This document shows, piece after piece, positions 12,971 to 23,606 of a stretch of DNA of 64,000 nt. The stretch covers positions 62,001 to 126,000 of the forward strand of contig CAJNYU010002677.1 of NCBI GenBank assembly GCA_905331475.1, read 5' to 3'. The stretch's first letter is position 1. Each line of letters opens with the position of its first letter. Made by a program: the position numbers and the translations under genes. The DNA is from Rotaria socialis. Lineage: Eukaryota > Rotifera > Eurotatoria > Philodinida > Philodinidae. The notes under the pieces are model-generated. The model was given only the letters and a program-made list of their open reading frames with translations, ran no database searches and was not told the DNA's origin.

Positions 12971-13766
12971 CATGGAACCTTTCGTATTGGTTAACAACTT
13001 TCTTAACCAAGTCTCCTCCAAATTGTCAGTCTCATCGCCAAACTAATAGATTTTAAATATTACATCCCCATTGCAAGCCTGGACTGCGATAATCGACTTT
13101 TAAGATATTCACAGTTTTAGTATGTGAACATAATATTATGGAAATTATTCACATAATCATCACATTTTTCAAGAAATACATTTTTTTGAATCATGTTGAA
13201 TTTTATCGATCACATTATGATCACGCTAGATTTACCTTCTTCGGTGAATTTACTAGTGCCCACGTGAGAGAAAAGACCGCAATTCCTATCATATATCATA
13301 GGTTATCCGTGCTTTTGAGTTTATTTCATATATGAAAAGAATGGAATACTACAAATGAAGATGAATATCTTCAATTAAATGATAATAGCAAAAGTGTTTT
13401 TTTGCATCAGGCATATGTGAAGAGTGTTCGCTCTTCACAGTTAACAGTCGAACAATAAAGATCATAAAATTTAAAGCAAATATCGTTGGGTTTTTCAATT
13501 TTGCTAATTGTTTCGTTGATTATTTTAGCTTGTACAAATCCAGATTTAATAAGATTTTGAAATCGTGGAGCAGATAGTTGATTGTAAATAATTTCTATAA
13601 TATTATGTTCACATACTAAAACTGTGAATATCTTAAAAATCGATTATCGCAGTCCAGGCTTGCTATGGGAGTGTAATATTTAAAATTTGTTAGTTTGGCG
13701 ATGAGACTGACAATTTGGAGGAGACTTGGTTAAGAAAGTTGTTAACCAATTCAAAAGGTTTCATTG
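12971..13766. mobile_element. foldback element with about 170-bp terminal inverted repeats
   Basis: The left arm (12971-13141) and right arm (13595-13766) are inverted copies at well over 90% identity by eye, with only scattered mismatches and short indels. The 453-bp interior has no plausible protein but contains a perfect 9-bp stem with a 6-base loop (13416-13439). Long inverted arms with a short non-coding core are typical of foldback or non-autonomous DNA transposons. I see no clear target duplication. It ends about 250 bp before the start codon of the ADP-ribosyltransferase pseudogene, so it may affect that promoter. Confidence 0.75.
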
Positions 13767-14016
13767 TTAGACAACATTGAAGTCTTCCTGGGTAGAATTA
13801 TAGGAGCTGGTGGTTGACATAATGGAAGGGGATAGCGAGACTTTGGACTGCGTACTTCGTTCGTAATCCTTTTTGCACATCCTTCGTACTTCAAAAACTT
13901 TTAGAAGTAGATGAAGTTTCACTTTCTCACTCACGAAATAATCTGAACGGTGCTATTGTCAAAACGATATGAATAGATACTCTTACAATATCTATTGGCT
14001 ATTTAGGTACGGAAAC

Positions 14017-16430
14017 ATGGGTGAGACATGCTCTAAACCCAAATCAACTACAGTAGTTGCTTCGCTTGTAGAAGCAGTCCCACAAGATAAAACACTAAAT
14101 CCATCAGCCGTTACCAATGCTCCAGCGACTACAGCTGAGTCAATTTTTGAATCAGATGTAAATCTAGAAACATACATGCTGATTTGGTGTGATCATACCG
14201 CAGTTAACAACACAGTGCAGAGCACTGGTCTGCTCTCTAGTCTACGTTCTACAGTTAACTACGTAAAAACGTTTGATTATGCTGCTAGTTGTTAACAGTA
14301 TGTTCGGAAAGTTGAATCTACGAAAAGAATCATTTTAATCTCTTCCGCAACTATGGCTGCATCTCTATTGCCACATATTCATGCCCTACCACAGATGTAT
14401 GCCGTCTACGTTTATGGCTTGGAAGAAAGAAGTAAAAACGACCAGACGTTTGCTAATTATTCGAAGGTGACTAAAAATTGAACTGATTCTTGCTGTTATA
14501 ATCGCAACTAGTGGTCGACTTTGTGTTTCAGATTCGAGCTATTCTGTCTACAATCAACGAAGCCATATCACGTGTGTCGGCTGATAGAATAGTCCGTCGT
14601 CAACAGTTTGATGATACTACTACGTTTCAAGTTTCTAATGATAGCGACAATAGCAGTGACGTTAAACCCGCTCAGAGTGCCACAATTCTATGGTTTCAGT
14701 TACTGATTGATTACATCATTAGACTTTCAGAAGGACCATCTCTTCCTGAGTTAATTGATCTTTGTCGTCAACAGTACGCTGGTAATGTATTTGACATGGC
14801 ACTCATCGAAGAATTTGAGGATCAATACCGGTCGGATAAAGCAATTTGGTGGTACACGAAAGACTCGTTCGTTTATCGTTTACTAAACCAAGCGCTAAGG
14901 GAGCGCAACCTTAGAATGATCATTTTATTTCGAGAGTACATTCGTGATCTAATCGAACAGTTAGTTGAAAATCAATATTCTGGTGCAAGCACAATTACAG
15001 TCTATCGCGGGCAAGCTCTATTAGTTTCAGAAATAAATCGAGTTCGAGATCAGACTTCTCCGTTAATAGTAATGCAGTCATTTCTGTCGACCTCAAAGAA
15101 TCGTGAAGTAGCCTTAAGTTTTGCAAAACAGATGGTTCTTCCCGCGACGTTAAATCCTGTTCTCTTTGAAATCACGGCAGACACTCAACTAAAAGAACGA
15201 CCGTTTGCTGATATAGCACGTCACAGTGAATTCGAAAACGAGGAAGAAATTTTGTCTAGCGTAGGCTGTGTATTTAAAGCAACATCACTAGCCTACTCCG
15301 ATAATGTGTGGTTAATCAAGTTAACTCTTTGCAAGACTGACGAGTACGAGCCCAATAATATTTATTCGACAATGAACGCTGCTTTGGATTCGAGTATTGA
15401 TCTGGACACGTTCGATAGGTTTTTGTACGACATAGGTATACCGAGCTGGAGCGACATACAATGTGTACTTCCGCCCAAACAGCAGCAATTAGATTTGAAT
15501 AATGCAAAATCTGTCTGCGCATATGCTGATAAATTATTTCGTCACCACGACGATTCTGTGGCAGGGTAAGTGCAGTTTAATGATGCTCACGAAGCGATTT
15601 TCTTTGAAAATCTTTTTGTGACATCTCTTTAAAATACATCCGACAAAAAGGGATAGAAAAATGGAATGAAAAGGCATATTTTCCTAAAGGATATATTTTA
15701 TAGATAGACCGCATTAAAGTCTTTTTGCCATAAAAGTTCCTTTCGAGACAAATAAAAAATGACTTTTATAAGAAGATGTTTAATGCATGTCGTTTGATGG
15801 GCGTTGCTAAAATCTAACTTGTTCTATTTACAGAATGGAAGTGGCCACGTGGTATCTTAAAGCAATTGATCTTGAAGGCAAGTTACAACCTGTGAACTAT
15901 CTGAATCTTTTCAAGATGTATCTGAAAGTCGCAGAATGTTTGGAAAATGACAAAATTTACTATGAAAAAGCTAAAAATATTGTAACAAATTTAACTGAAG
16001 AGAACGGTCCTCTGCAAACAGCTAGATTATATTTTAAATTAGCGCATCACTGTAGTCTATATAGTGATAGGGACCATGACGAAGCCTTGGACTGCTACCT
16101 GGCGTGCTTGCACATTCAGCAAGAGGCGTTACCTGAAAATGACTTAAACATCGCTTTAACTTATAAACAAATCGCAACACTACATAATGATCATCTGAGC
16201 AGTCATGAAATTAGTGAACCATCTTTCTCTGAGTATCTCGTGTATACTTCAATCGCAGAATTTTTCATGGGAAAATGTTTGTCTATACAACTGAAAACGT
16301 TGCCAGCTACACATCCTGAATTAGCAAAGACATATTTTTGATTTGGCTCCTTCTACCTTTCCGCTTTCCAGAGAAACATCGTTTTGGCACTGGAATATTT
16401 TGAAAAGGCTATAAATATTTTTCAGACGAT
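14017..16430 (+). pseudogene. ADP-ribosyltransferase-TPR protein, N-terminal part, broken by two in-frame stops
   Basis: Exons 14017-14466, 14532-15565 and 15834-about 16430 join in phase. The start MGETCSKP follows an acceptor in the leader (AG at 14005-14006) and fits N-myristoylation. The middle carries an arginine-type mono-ADP-ribosyltransferase fold: VYRGQ (R), SFLSTSKN (S-T-S) and EFENEEEIL (E-x-E), the R-S-ExE triad that uses NAD+. Then come helical TPR-like repeats. TAA at 14293-14295 and TGA at 16339-16341 interrupt otherwise continuous, family-like reading: sequence of the same style resumes at once after each stop. After about 16430 similarity is lost. Two point stops with an intact catalytic domain suggest a young pseudogene. 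Assembly error or stop readthrough are the alternatives. In bdelloids this architecture is common; targets are unknown. Confidence 0.75.
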
Positions 16431-17712
16431 CACACTTGGGAGCCGCTGGCATAGCAGGGCAATACGACATGTCCACGATACTAAATCAGGTTTCTGCATG
16501 GCGTCCCAAAATTATAGGACACCATATGAAAACAACAAAACTTTCTACACTTAAAACAGGCTTCATTCTTAACGTAATGTCATATCCATGGACACATAGT
16601 AACAGCCCATCATCAGTGCTATTGACTTAAGTCTGATGAATTAGCGTTGAAAGAGTATACTCAAAATTTTCGAATTCCGCCTGTCCCATAATTATTGGAT
16701 ATGCCACACCGTGAGTGTTGATATATACTGTGAAAAGACTCACGGCTATCAAACACATGCACTCAGACCCACGCCGGACTTTTTGTCATCTTACGAAGTC
16801 GGGTGTGATTATGTAACACAAAATCTTAGAAAAAATAATTTTAACTATTAATAATTTATATTTGACTTTCTTCCATAATTAGAAAACATAGATACACTTG
16901 TATTGAAATTTTGAGAGTAATATAATGATCATTTTTGATTTTTATGGACATTGTTCTAAAATAGAAAGTGCTATAACCTCTTTCAAATACAACGTTCTCT
17001 GATTGTATGTTATGATGTCATTTTGGTATTCATAATGTGGCATAGGACATATGTGACGTCTTGTAAGACTTTTGAAAACATGAACTATCTTGAGAATGTG
17101 GGTATGGGTGAATATGTTTCATGTCCTTAATGAAAAATCAGTACTTCCAACAGTTGAAAGTAGTCTCGAAAAGTATTGCAGCTTATCTATTGTCAAGCAA
17201 CACCCTCGCCGACACTCAGATATACACCTAACGCGTATTATTTTTGGTATGGCTCCCATCGAAATTATATCCTTCGATAGAGAACTAAATTCTGCATATA
17301 ATACAATCATTTTCAGACCAATCACCGGTCAAAGAGAGAATCGAGATTGGAAATAATCGAATATCGTGTTAAATTTACTTACCGGAAATTATTTTATTGT
17401 TTTAGTATCGCTTCTATTCCACTAGGCTCAATCTTTCTTTCAATCGAAGTAGAAAAATGTTTCAATCTAATGCTAAATACTTGTCAGTATGTACGACGCA
17501 TGTTTGTAATAAACAGATGGATTCATCAGATAACCAACGACCGTATACGGTTATATGTGATGGAGAAAGCTCTATTTTATCATATCAAATTTATATTAAA
17601 TTTGTTTTCTTCTACAATCAAAAAGGTTTTTCAAAATTTTAGATATCCTGTATCTGATCTTAGTTGAACAATTTTTTTCTACGAAAAAAAATAAGAAAAA
17701 TAGTTCTCCAAT
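16431..17712. other. unassigned stretch between ART pseudogene and assembly gap
   Basis: No supported gene. Short inverted matches (about 16505-16522 against 16684-16700) might be ends of a small element inserted in the broken gene. An 8-bp stem CCGTGAGT/ACTCACGG spans 16709-16745. A single telomere-like arm (CTTGAGAATGTGGGTATGGGTG) starts near 17089. A frame at 17090-17356 is unrecognised. Confidence 0.4.
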
Positions 17713-18434
17713 NNNNNNNNNNNNNNNNNNNNNNNNNNNNNNNNNNNNNNNNNNNNNNNNNNNNNNNNNNNNNNNNNNNNNNNNNNNNNNNNNNNNNNNN
17801 NNNNNNNNNNNNNNNNNNNNNNNNNNNNNNNNNNNNNNNNNNNNNNNNNNNNNNNNNNNNNNNNNNNNNNNNNNNNNNNNNNNNNNNNNNNNNNNNNNNN
17901 NNNNNNNNNNNNNNNNNNNNNNNNNNNNNNNNNNNNNNNNNNNNNNNNNNNNNNNNNNNNNNNNNNNNNNNNNNNNNNNNNNNNNNNNNNNNNNNNNNNN
18001 NNNNNNNNNNNNNNNNNNNNNNNNNNNNNNNNNNNNNNNNNNNNNNNNNNNNNNNNNNNNNNNNNNNNNNNNNNNNNNNNNNNNNNNNNNNNNNNNNNNN
18101 NNNNNNNNNNNNNNNNNNNNNNNNNNNNNNNNNNNNNNNNNNNNNNNNNNNNNNNNNNNNNNNNNNNNNNNNNNNNNNNNNNNNNNNNNNNNNNNNNNNN
18201 NNNNNNNNNNNNNNNNNNNNNNNNNNNNNNNNNNNNNNNNNNNNNNNNNNNNNNNNNNNNNNNNNNNNNNNNNNNNNNNNNNNNNNNNNNNNNNNNNNNN
18301 NNNNNNNNNNNNNNNNNNNNNNNNNNNNNNNNNNNNNNNNNNNNNNNNNNNNNNNNNNNNNNNNNNNNNNNNNNNNNNNNNNNNNNNNNNNNNNNNNNNN
18401 NNNNNNNNNNNNNNNNNNNNNNNNNNNNNNNNNN
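17713..18434. other. assembly gap (722 N)
   Basis: A run of N. It lies inside or between TPR-encoding sequence, so whether the flanking ART and TPR parts belong to one gene cannot be decided here. Confidence 1.
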
Positions 18435-19249
18435 CGACTCATCCCGATTTGGCTACTTCCTACAACAACATCGGCCTAGTGTATGACAACATGGGTGAAT
18501 ACTCGAAAGCACTGGAATACTACGAAAAATCACTCAAAATCAAAGAAATATCTCTGCCTCCGACTCATCCTGGTTTGGCTGGTAGTTATTTGTGTTTTGC
18601 AGCCTGCTACGAAAAAATGGGAGATTATACGACAGCACTTAAAGCTCTTAAAAATGCTTATAAAATTCAAGAAAAAGCATTTCAAGAAGGTAATCAAGTT
18701 TTTGCTTCAACATTCAGTTGGTACGGAAGAGTATACCGGGATTTGAAAGAGTACTCAAAGGCACTAGATTACTATGAAAAATGTCTCGCAATAGATAGAA
18801 AAACTCTACCAGAAAAACATCCTGATTTCGGAATAGATTACAGTAATATAGGTGATGTTCATCGACTAATGGGTGATTATGAAAAAGCACTGGCATTTCA
18901 TCAGAAGGCATTAAATATTCAAGAGAATGTGAAATGTAATCCTCTGGAATGTGCAACAACATACATGAATGTAGGTGAAACTTATCGTGAAATGAAAGAT
19001 TATACAACAGCATTAACATATTATCAAAAAGGATTAAAAATACGTGAAGAGAAACTGACAAAAAATCATCCTGATTTAGCTGTAATATATCACAATATGT
19101 CGAAATTACATTTCTCAACTCAAAAATATAGTATGGCAATGAAATATGTTCAACAAGCAGTTGAAATTGGGCAAGAGAAGTTATCTTCAACTCATCCACA
19201 TCTCGTAGAATATAGAGAAACATTTGAAAAAATTCGAAAGAAACAGTAA
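18435..19249 (+). CDS. tetratricopeptide-repeat protein, C-terminal part (kinesin-light-chain-like TPRs)
   Basis: The frame is open from the gap to TAA at 19247-19249 (about 271 residues). It contains about six repeats of roughly 42 residues with the pattern A..Y.N.G..Y..MG.Y.KALEYYEKSLKI..., linked by THPDLA-type turns: NNIGLVYDNMGEYSKALEYY, SNIGDVHRLMGDYEKALAFH, MNVGETYREMKDYTTALTYY. The end HPHLVEYRETFEKIRKKQ looks like a natural C-terminus. AATAAA follows at 19291. TPRs of this type are protein-binding scaffolds. In bdelloids such C-termini often follow an ADP-ribosyltransferase domain, so this may be the end of the gene at 14017 or of a second copy hidden by the gap. Unlike the upstream part it has no stops. 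Confidence 0.85.
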
Positions 19250-19326
19250 AATATTTCATTGGTTGTTTTTCTTCTTCTAGTATTTAAAAAAATAAATGAC
19301 TTTGATAACTATTGATTATTTACTAT

Positions 19327-19560
19327 TCGCGCGAGCAGAAAGACCTGCCGTGTATCCACATACGGATACGCATAGCGCGGACCACGCCGGACTGGTAGGG
19401 CAATGCACGTAGGTATCCCGTCCGTACGACGTCCAGGACCATACGCACATAATGCAGGCCTTCCCGAGTACTACACTACTTCGCCGCAACAGAGTGACAC
19501 GAAGAATCTATCTGGGTCCGGCAACGAAGCCGCTCTGACAGGCTATCCTATACATAACAG
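19327..19560. other. GC-rich island of unknown nature
   Basis: About 230 bases of clearly higher GC (over half by eye) in sequence near one third GC. It contains short stems such as GTATCC..GGATAC around 19352-19369 and GTCCGTACGACGTCC. The borders are abrupt: AT-rich 3' UTR on the left and AT-rich repeats on the right. One frame is open through it (from 19403) but has no recognised domain. It could be a structured RNA, a fragment of a foreign or repeat sequence, or a transferred piece. Confidence 0.5.
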
Positions 19561-19689
19561 AAAAGGACTAAGTAAAATAATACGAACCTCTCGTCTGGTG
19601 ATACGTATATCATGGCGATGTTCGTTGTTGTTAAAGACGATGAATATAAATTTATCTGAAACAAAGAAAGAAAAGTAAATTATTAAATA

Positions 19690-20380
19690 AGTATTTTTCT
19701 GAAATGTATTTAATATCTAAAATGAAAAAGAAAAGTAATTAACATTTTTATTGTCCATATTGGATAAAAGAAGAATAAATAGTTATTATTATTGTACTTG
19801 ATTAATATGAACACAAATTATAAAGAAAAGAAAACAAAAGCAAAACACAGAAAGAATATGTAGCTTATTTATTTTAAATTAATAAAATAATAATAATAAT
19901 AGAAAATTGTACATCTGAAACGAAAAAGAAGATCGAATGATTATGTTATACAGGAGCAGGATGCCAACATATTACACTTGATATATAATTATAAGTGTCG
20001 ACCATTCCAAGAATCATAATAGAAGATCTAGAACGAGAGAGAAAAGCAGGTACAAGTAAATCAAATGAATATAACATTATTGCTGTTGATCGAGGTAAAG
20101 ACACATTCTAAAACAAGAGAAAAGAGAACTAAATGAATATAGAGTTTATTTAAGTTAGATACAAAACATGATTAGATAATTGTAAGTTGCACCACTGAAA
20201 TGAAAAAGAAAAGTATATTGTTTATTTTAAATCTTACTTCTAGTTCCTTATACTGTATAATTCTTAACCTTTGGTCAACCGTTCAAAAAATAGAAAAAGT
20301 AGAAGATCTAGAACAAAAACAGGAAAGGAGTAAATCTCGGTATAAAAAAATTCGATGTAATAATATTTTGTTCATTCATT
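19690..20380. repeat. degenerate tandem duplication (about 280-bp unit)
   Basis: The blocks CTGAAAYGAAAAAGAA (19916 and 20196) and GTAGAAGATCTAGAAC (about 20018 and 20297) each recur about 280 bases apart, with similar AT-rich spacers. No coding function is seen. Confidence 0.45.
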
Positions 20381-20387
20381 TCAAAGT

Positions 20388-21845
20388 ATAAAAAAAGAAA
20401 CGAACAAAAAAGAACAATTCACACGTCTCATTCGATAGAAAATCGTTGAACACGATTATTACCATGATCGACGACATAGAGATTACCTTGTCGATCGAAA
20501 GACAAACCAACGGGGACGTTGAACTTATTTTCTCTTGCTCCTGAACCATTTCTACCCACAATTACAGTGCCTTTTTTCTTGCCTTCTTGAGTCCAACGCA
20601 TTACACGATGATTCAACGAGTCTGCTACATAGAGTGTACCCAATGTATCGACGAAGATTCCTTCAGGATACTTCAATTGTGTCAGAGCACTCCCTGCGCC
20701 TTGTCCTCCAGCGACCACAATACCTTCTTTTGCACCTTTATCCCATTTCATTACACGATGATTGTTGTTGTCTGACACGTAGACAGTCTGTTGTCGATCG
20801 ACAAAGAGATAATAAGGATTGTTGAGTTGATTGAGACCATCACCTTTACCATTTCCACCAGCTATGACAGTGCCATTTCCACCAGCTACGAGAGTGGCAT
20901 TCTTCTTACCCAATTGATATCGTCTTACTTCATGTTTTCCTTCGTCAGAAACGTAGAGATATCTCTGTTCATACATAGCGACTCCATAACATTGAATGTT
21001 GTCGATGAGTACTTCACCTTTTGTTGTACTACTACGACGAGACCATCGTACAACTCGTTTATTCACTCGATCACAAATAATGAGACTATCCGTCTCTTTG
21101 TCAATTAATACATCTGTTGGCTGATTCAATTGATGTAATCCATTTCCTTGTCCTTGGCCACCAGCAACAACTTGTCCATTCGTTGTATCACCGTTCTTCC
21201 ATTGGACGATACGATTATTCCCTAAGTCACCAATAACCACTGTTTGATCATCATCAACAAAGAGACCAAAAGGGCGGTAGAGTTGATTAGTGGCATCCCC
21301 ATCCCCATTACGTCCAGCAATAGTCACTCCGTTCTGCTTCCACGTGGCATTAGGAGGAATATTAACTAGAAGAGAAAAAGTAAGAATAAAAGGAGATCTC
21401 TCTCTTTCTTTCTCAAGTATAGCTAGTATATGAAATAATTTCGAAAGTATCGAGCAATATTCTATAGAAAGAAAATTCTCTTTTATGGCGGTGATAAGTC
21501 TATATGTAAGGACAAAACTCGACAAAAATGAATGAAAAAGTTATATTAAAAGAATTACACTGTAGTAATTGTATGGTCAATCACACATATAGCATATAGT
21601 TCTCTCTCGCAAGCGTATTTTAATTCTATATTTTGTAGGAACATATAATTACATTATTGTCTTGTGTTAACACAAGCAGAAATAAAAAAACGTGCGATTT
21701 TTTAGGTCCTCAGCAACGATTGGATATCTATTTTTAACTCCTCAAGAAAGTTAGTTTACGTCCATCATCATTCAATCGGAGTTTCAAGTGATGTGAACGC
21801 TATTTTGTTTCTTTTGTGAAAATATTAAAATTATTTGTTAAATGA
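20388..21845. repeat. segmental duplication, copy A
   Basis: It matches 29725-31195 in the same orientation. It covers the 3' flank, the large NHL exon and about 480 bp of the intron upstream of it. The copies differ by scattered substitutions, one 101-bp net deletion in copy B, and a short in-frame repeat in copy A. Confidence 0.85.
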
Positions 21846-23485
21846 ACTTGTCAATTTTGTATCCACAGACACACGTAATATACACTGTATTTTTTTTTTA
21901 ATTCTATAAATTGGAAATCGATCTCAAAAGAAACTGAAGTATTTTTAAAGCTTGGCTGATTTTAATTTCAAAAGAAATCATTTTCTATAAAGTGGAAAAT
22001 CGATCGATAATTTTTAAAAACGAAAAAAATTATTCTATTTCTTCCAAGACTTAGCCATTGTCCTGTCTTAAGTATATCGGGTGTTGAAAAAGTTTTGCGA
22101 CATCTTGAAAAACTTATCCCTGGTACTGTCTTGTTAAGACATCTAGTATAGTTTACGTGATTTCACTTGACTGTAGTGTCCCTCATCGATCTTACAAATA
22201 CTTATTTTGTTAAGAAGGTTGATATATTAGACATGATTTAATTCTCTTCTTTTATTTTACTTGAATTTATTTAAAATTTAAATCAATTTACTTTGATTTG
22301 ATCTCATAGTTTATTAATTTAAATTAAAAATTTGTCAATTATGACGTTTCGTATCTCGATAAGATACTTCTTGAGGATGTGGGTGTGTGCGATATCTTAG
22401 CTGATACTCACACTCCACCCGCACACCCACACCCTCAAGATGGATCACAGTTCGTTTTTGTTTATTGTGTTTTTCAATATTTTTCATCAATATTGTTCGC
22501 TAACTAGAATTGAACTATTTTATAGAAGAAACTTTTCTTTGATCTTAATCTCATCTGCTCTTCTGCATTGTTTGCTGACAATCCTTGTAATTTCCCCATC
22601 ATGGATGCCATCGGAAGCGAGAAAACAATATTTTGACAGGAAAGTTAACAACTACAAAACGGTGACATTTCAAATGTTTCTCTTCACCAGAAAAACTCAG
22701 AAAACATTGAACGTTCTAAAGAGTACGACGAGAGTCGCGATGGGATATGGAAGAAAACAAACGTATATCAGTCAAATCACAGATAAAGGACTTGTAGAAT
22801 AACGAGTCAATGCTGCATACAAACGCTTCGAAGCTCTCATTACGTCTTTTACAGAAAAATCCCTTAAAGTATATCTCAGTGCAAAGTATGCTTACATGTA
22901 GTGGATGAGGCTGCTGTGCCAGGGCGCGGTGTCGAAGCTAAAACAAAAGGCATTATAATATATATTAGATGCGATGTACTTTTCAGAGTGACTCTTATTT
23001 CGAAGTAGGCAAGTGTACATATTGAATGAAGTATACTTACGGGGGGCGGGAGAAGGACGTGCCCCAGATGGTGGTCGCGATTGAACTAAAACAAAACGCC
23101 TATTTTATTTATATGAAAGGATCGAGCATTCTATAGCAATTATTTCAAAATTTCTAATAATTGTACGAAAGAGTATTTGAGTAACAAGGAACATAGAGCT
23201 ACTGAGTGAATAACTCCAAGGTAAAAAATGACTTCATTATTAATTTAGATTGTACTTTACAAGCGGTATTGAAAGAATAAGCAACGGTTTCGTCGAAAGT
23301 AGGTAGTATCGTGGTTGCAATAATCTTTATTGATATGGAATATATCGGCACAACATTTCTTTCGCATCGGTTGCGAAGAGAACAAGATCTATTTTATTTC
23401 GAAGAAAACCTATGATCAAATCGCATCATACCCGGTTTGCTACATGCACCGTCGTCACTATTCGCCGTTGTTAGTCTTGTAGAGT
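20428..23485 (-). CDS. NHL-repeat protein with Ser/Thr/Pro micro-exon linker (5' end not found)
   Basis: The large exon (20428-21365) encodes about six NHL beta-propeller blades with repeated YVSDNNNHRVMKW, LYVADSLNHRVMRW and LYVVDHGNNRVQRF motifs separated by VVAGGQG-type loops. It ends TGA. The exon begins with an acceptor and needs a phase-1 partner. Three upstream stretches with good splice sites give exactly that: 22896-22937 (42 nt), 23041-23085 (45 nt) and 23432-23485 (54 nt). All are multiples of three, all in phase, and all encode Ser/Thr/Pro/Arg-rich linker (e.g. SRPPSGARPSPAPP). NHL propellers bind proteins, sugars or RNA; bdelloids have many, often membrane-anchored. The N-terminal exon(s) and any TM segment are unseen. 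A short insert duplicates the loop VAGGNG. The large exon is firm; the micro-exons are inferred. Confidence 0.85.
22370..22439. repeat. telomere-like GTGTGGG hairpin (copy 2)
   Basis: A 70-bp unit bounded by CTTGAGGATGTGGGTGTG and its inverse CACACCCACACCCTCAAG. It lies in the long intron of the NHL gene. Confidence 0.85.
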
Positions 23486-23536
23486 CTGTTATCGAAAAAA
23501 AAATATTGTATTATATATACGATTTCGCTTTTAGTT

Positions 23537-23606
23537 CTTGAGGGTGTGGGGTGTGGGTGTGGATCTTCATCTCATTCGTATCCACACCCACACCCACACC
23601 CTCAAG
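23537..23606. repeat. telomere-like GTGTGGG hairpin (best copy)
   Basis: A 70-bp near-perfect hairpin. The 28-base left arm starts CTTGAGGGTGTGGG. The right arm is its inverse apart from one extra G on the left. The loop is about 14 bases. It lies 51 bp upstream of the outermost NHL micro-exon found. Confidence 0.95.

Larger units (their letters stand above)
9957..13968. other. gene-free stretch with inverted-repeat elements
   Basis: No supported gene. The first about 90 bases are the 3' UTR of the K2P gene. The rest holds a telomere-like hairpin (10811), a CAGTGTT-ended element (11003), a weak GTGTG hairpin (12480) and a large foldback element (12971), each listed separately. An imperfect inverted repeat (TTCATGAAA..TTTCATGAA) spans about 11512-11628. 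Short frames at 10130-10330 and 12614-13010 show no domain or splice context. Confidence 0.5.

Noticed and set aside
12614-13010. Two minus-strand frames at the left arm of the foldback element
   Set aside because: Phe/Leu/Lys-rich, partly inside the inverted arm; the arm itself is not protein-coding.
17090-17356. Frames on both strands near the ART pseudogene
   Set aside because: Mutually overlapping and unrecognised; cannot be told from chance.
22440-22802. 120-residue plus-strand frame beside the telomere-like hairpin
   Set aside because: No domain, lies antisense in the NHL gene intron, composition mixed; not supported.
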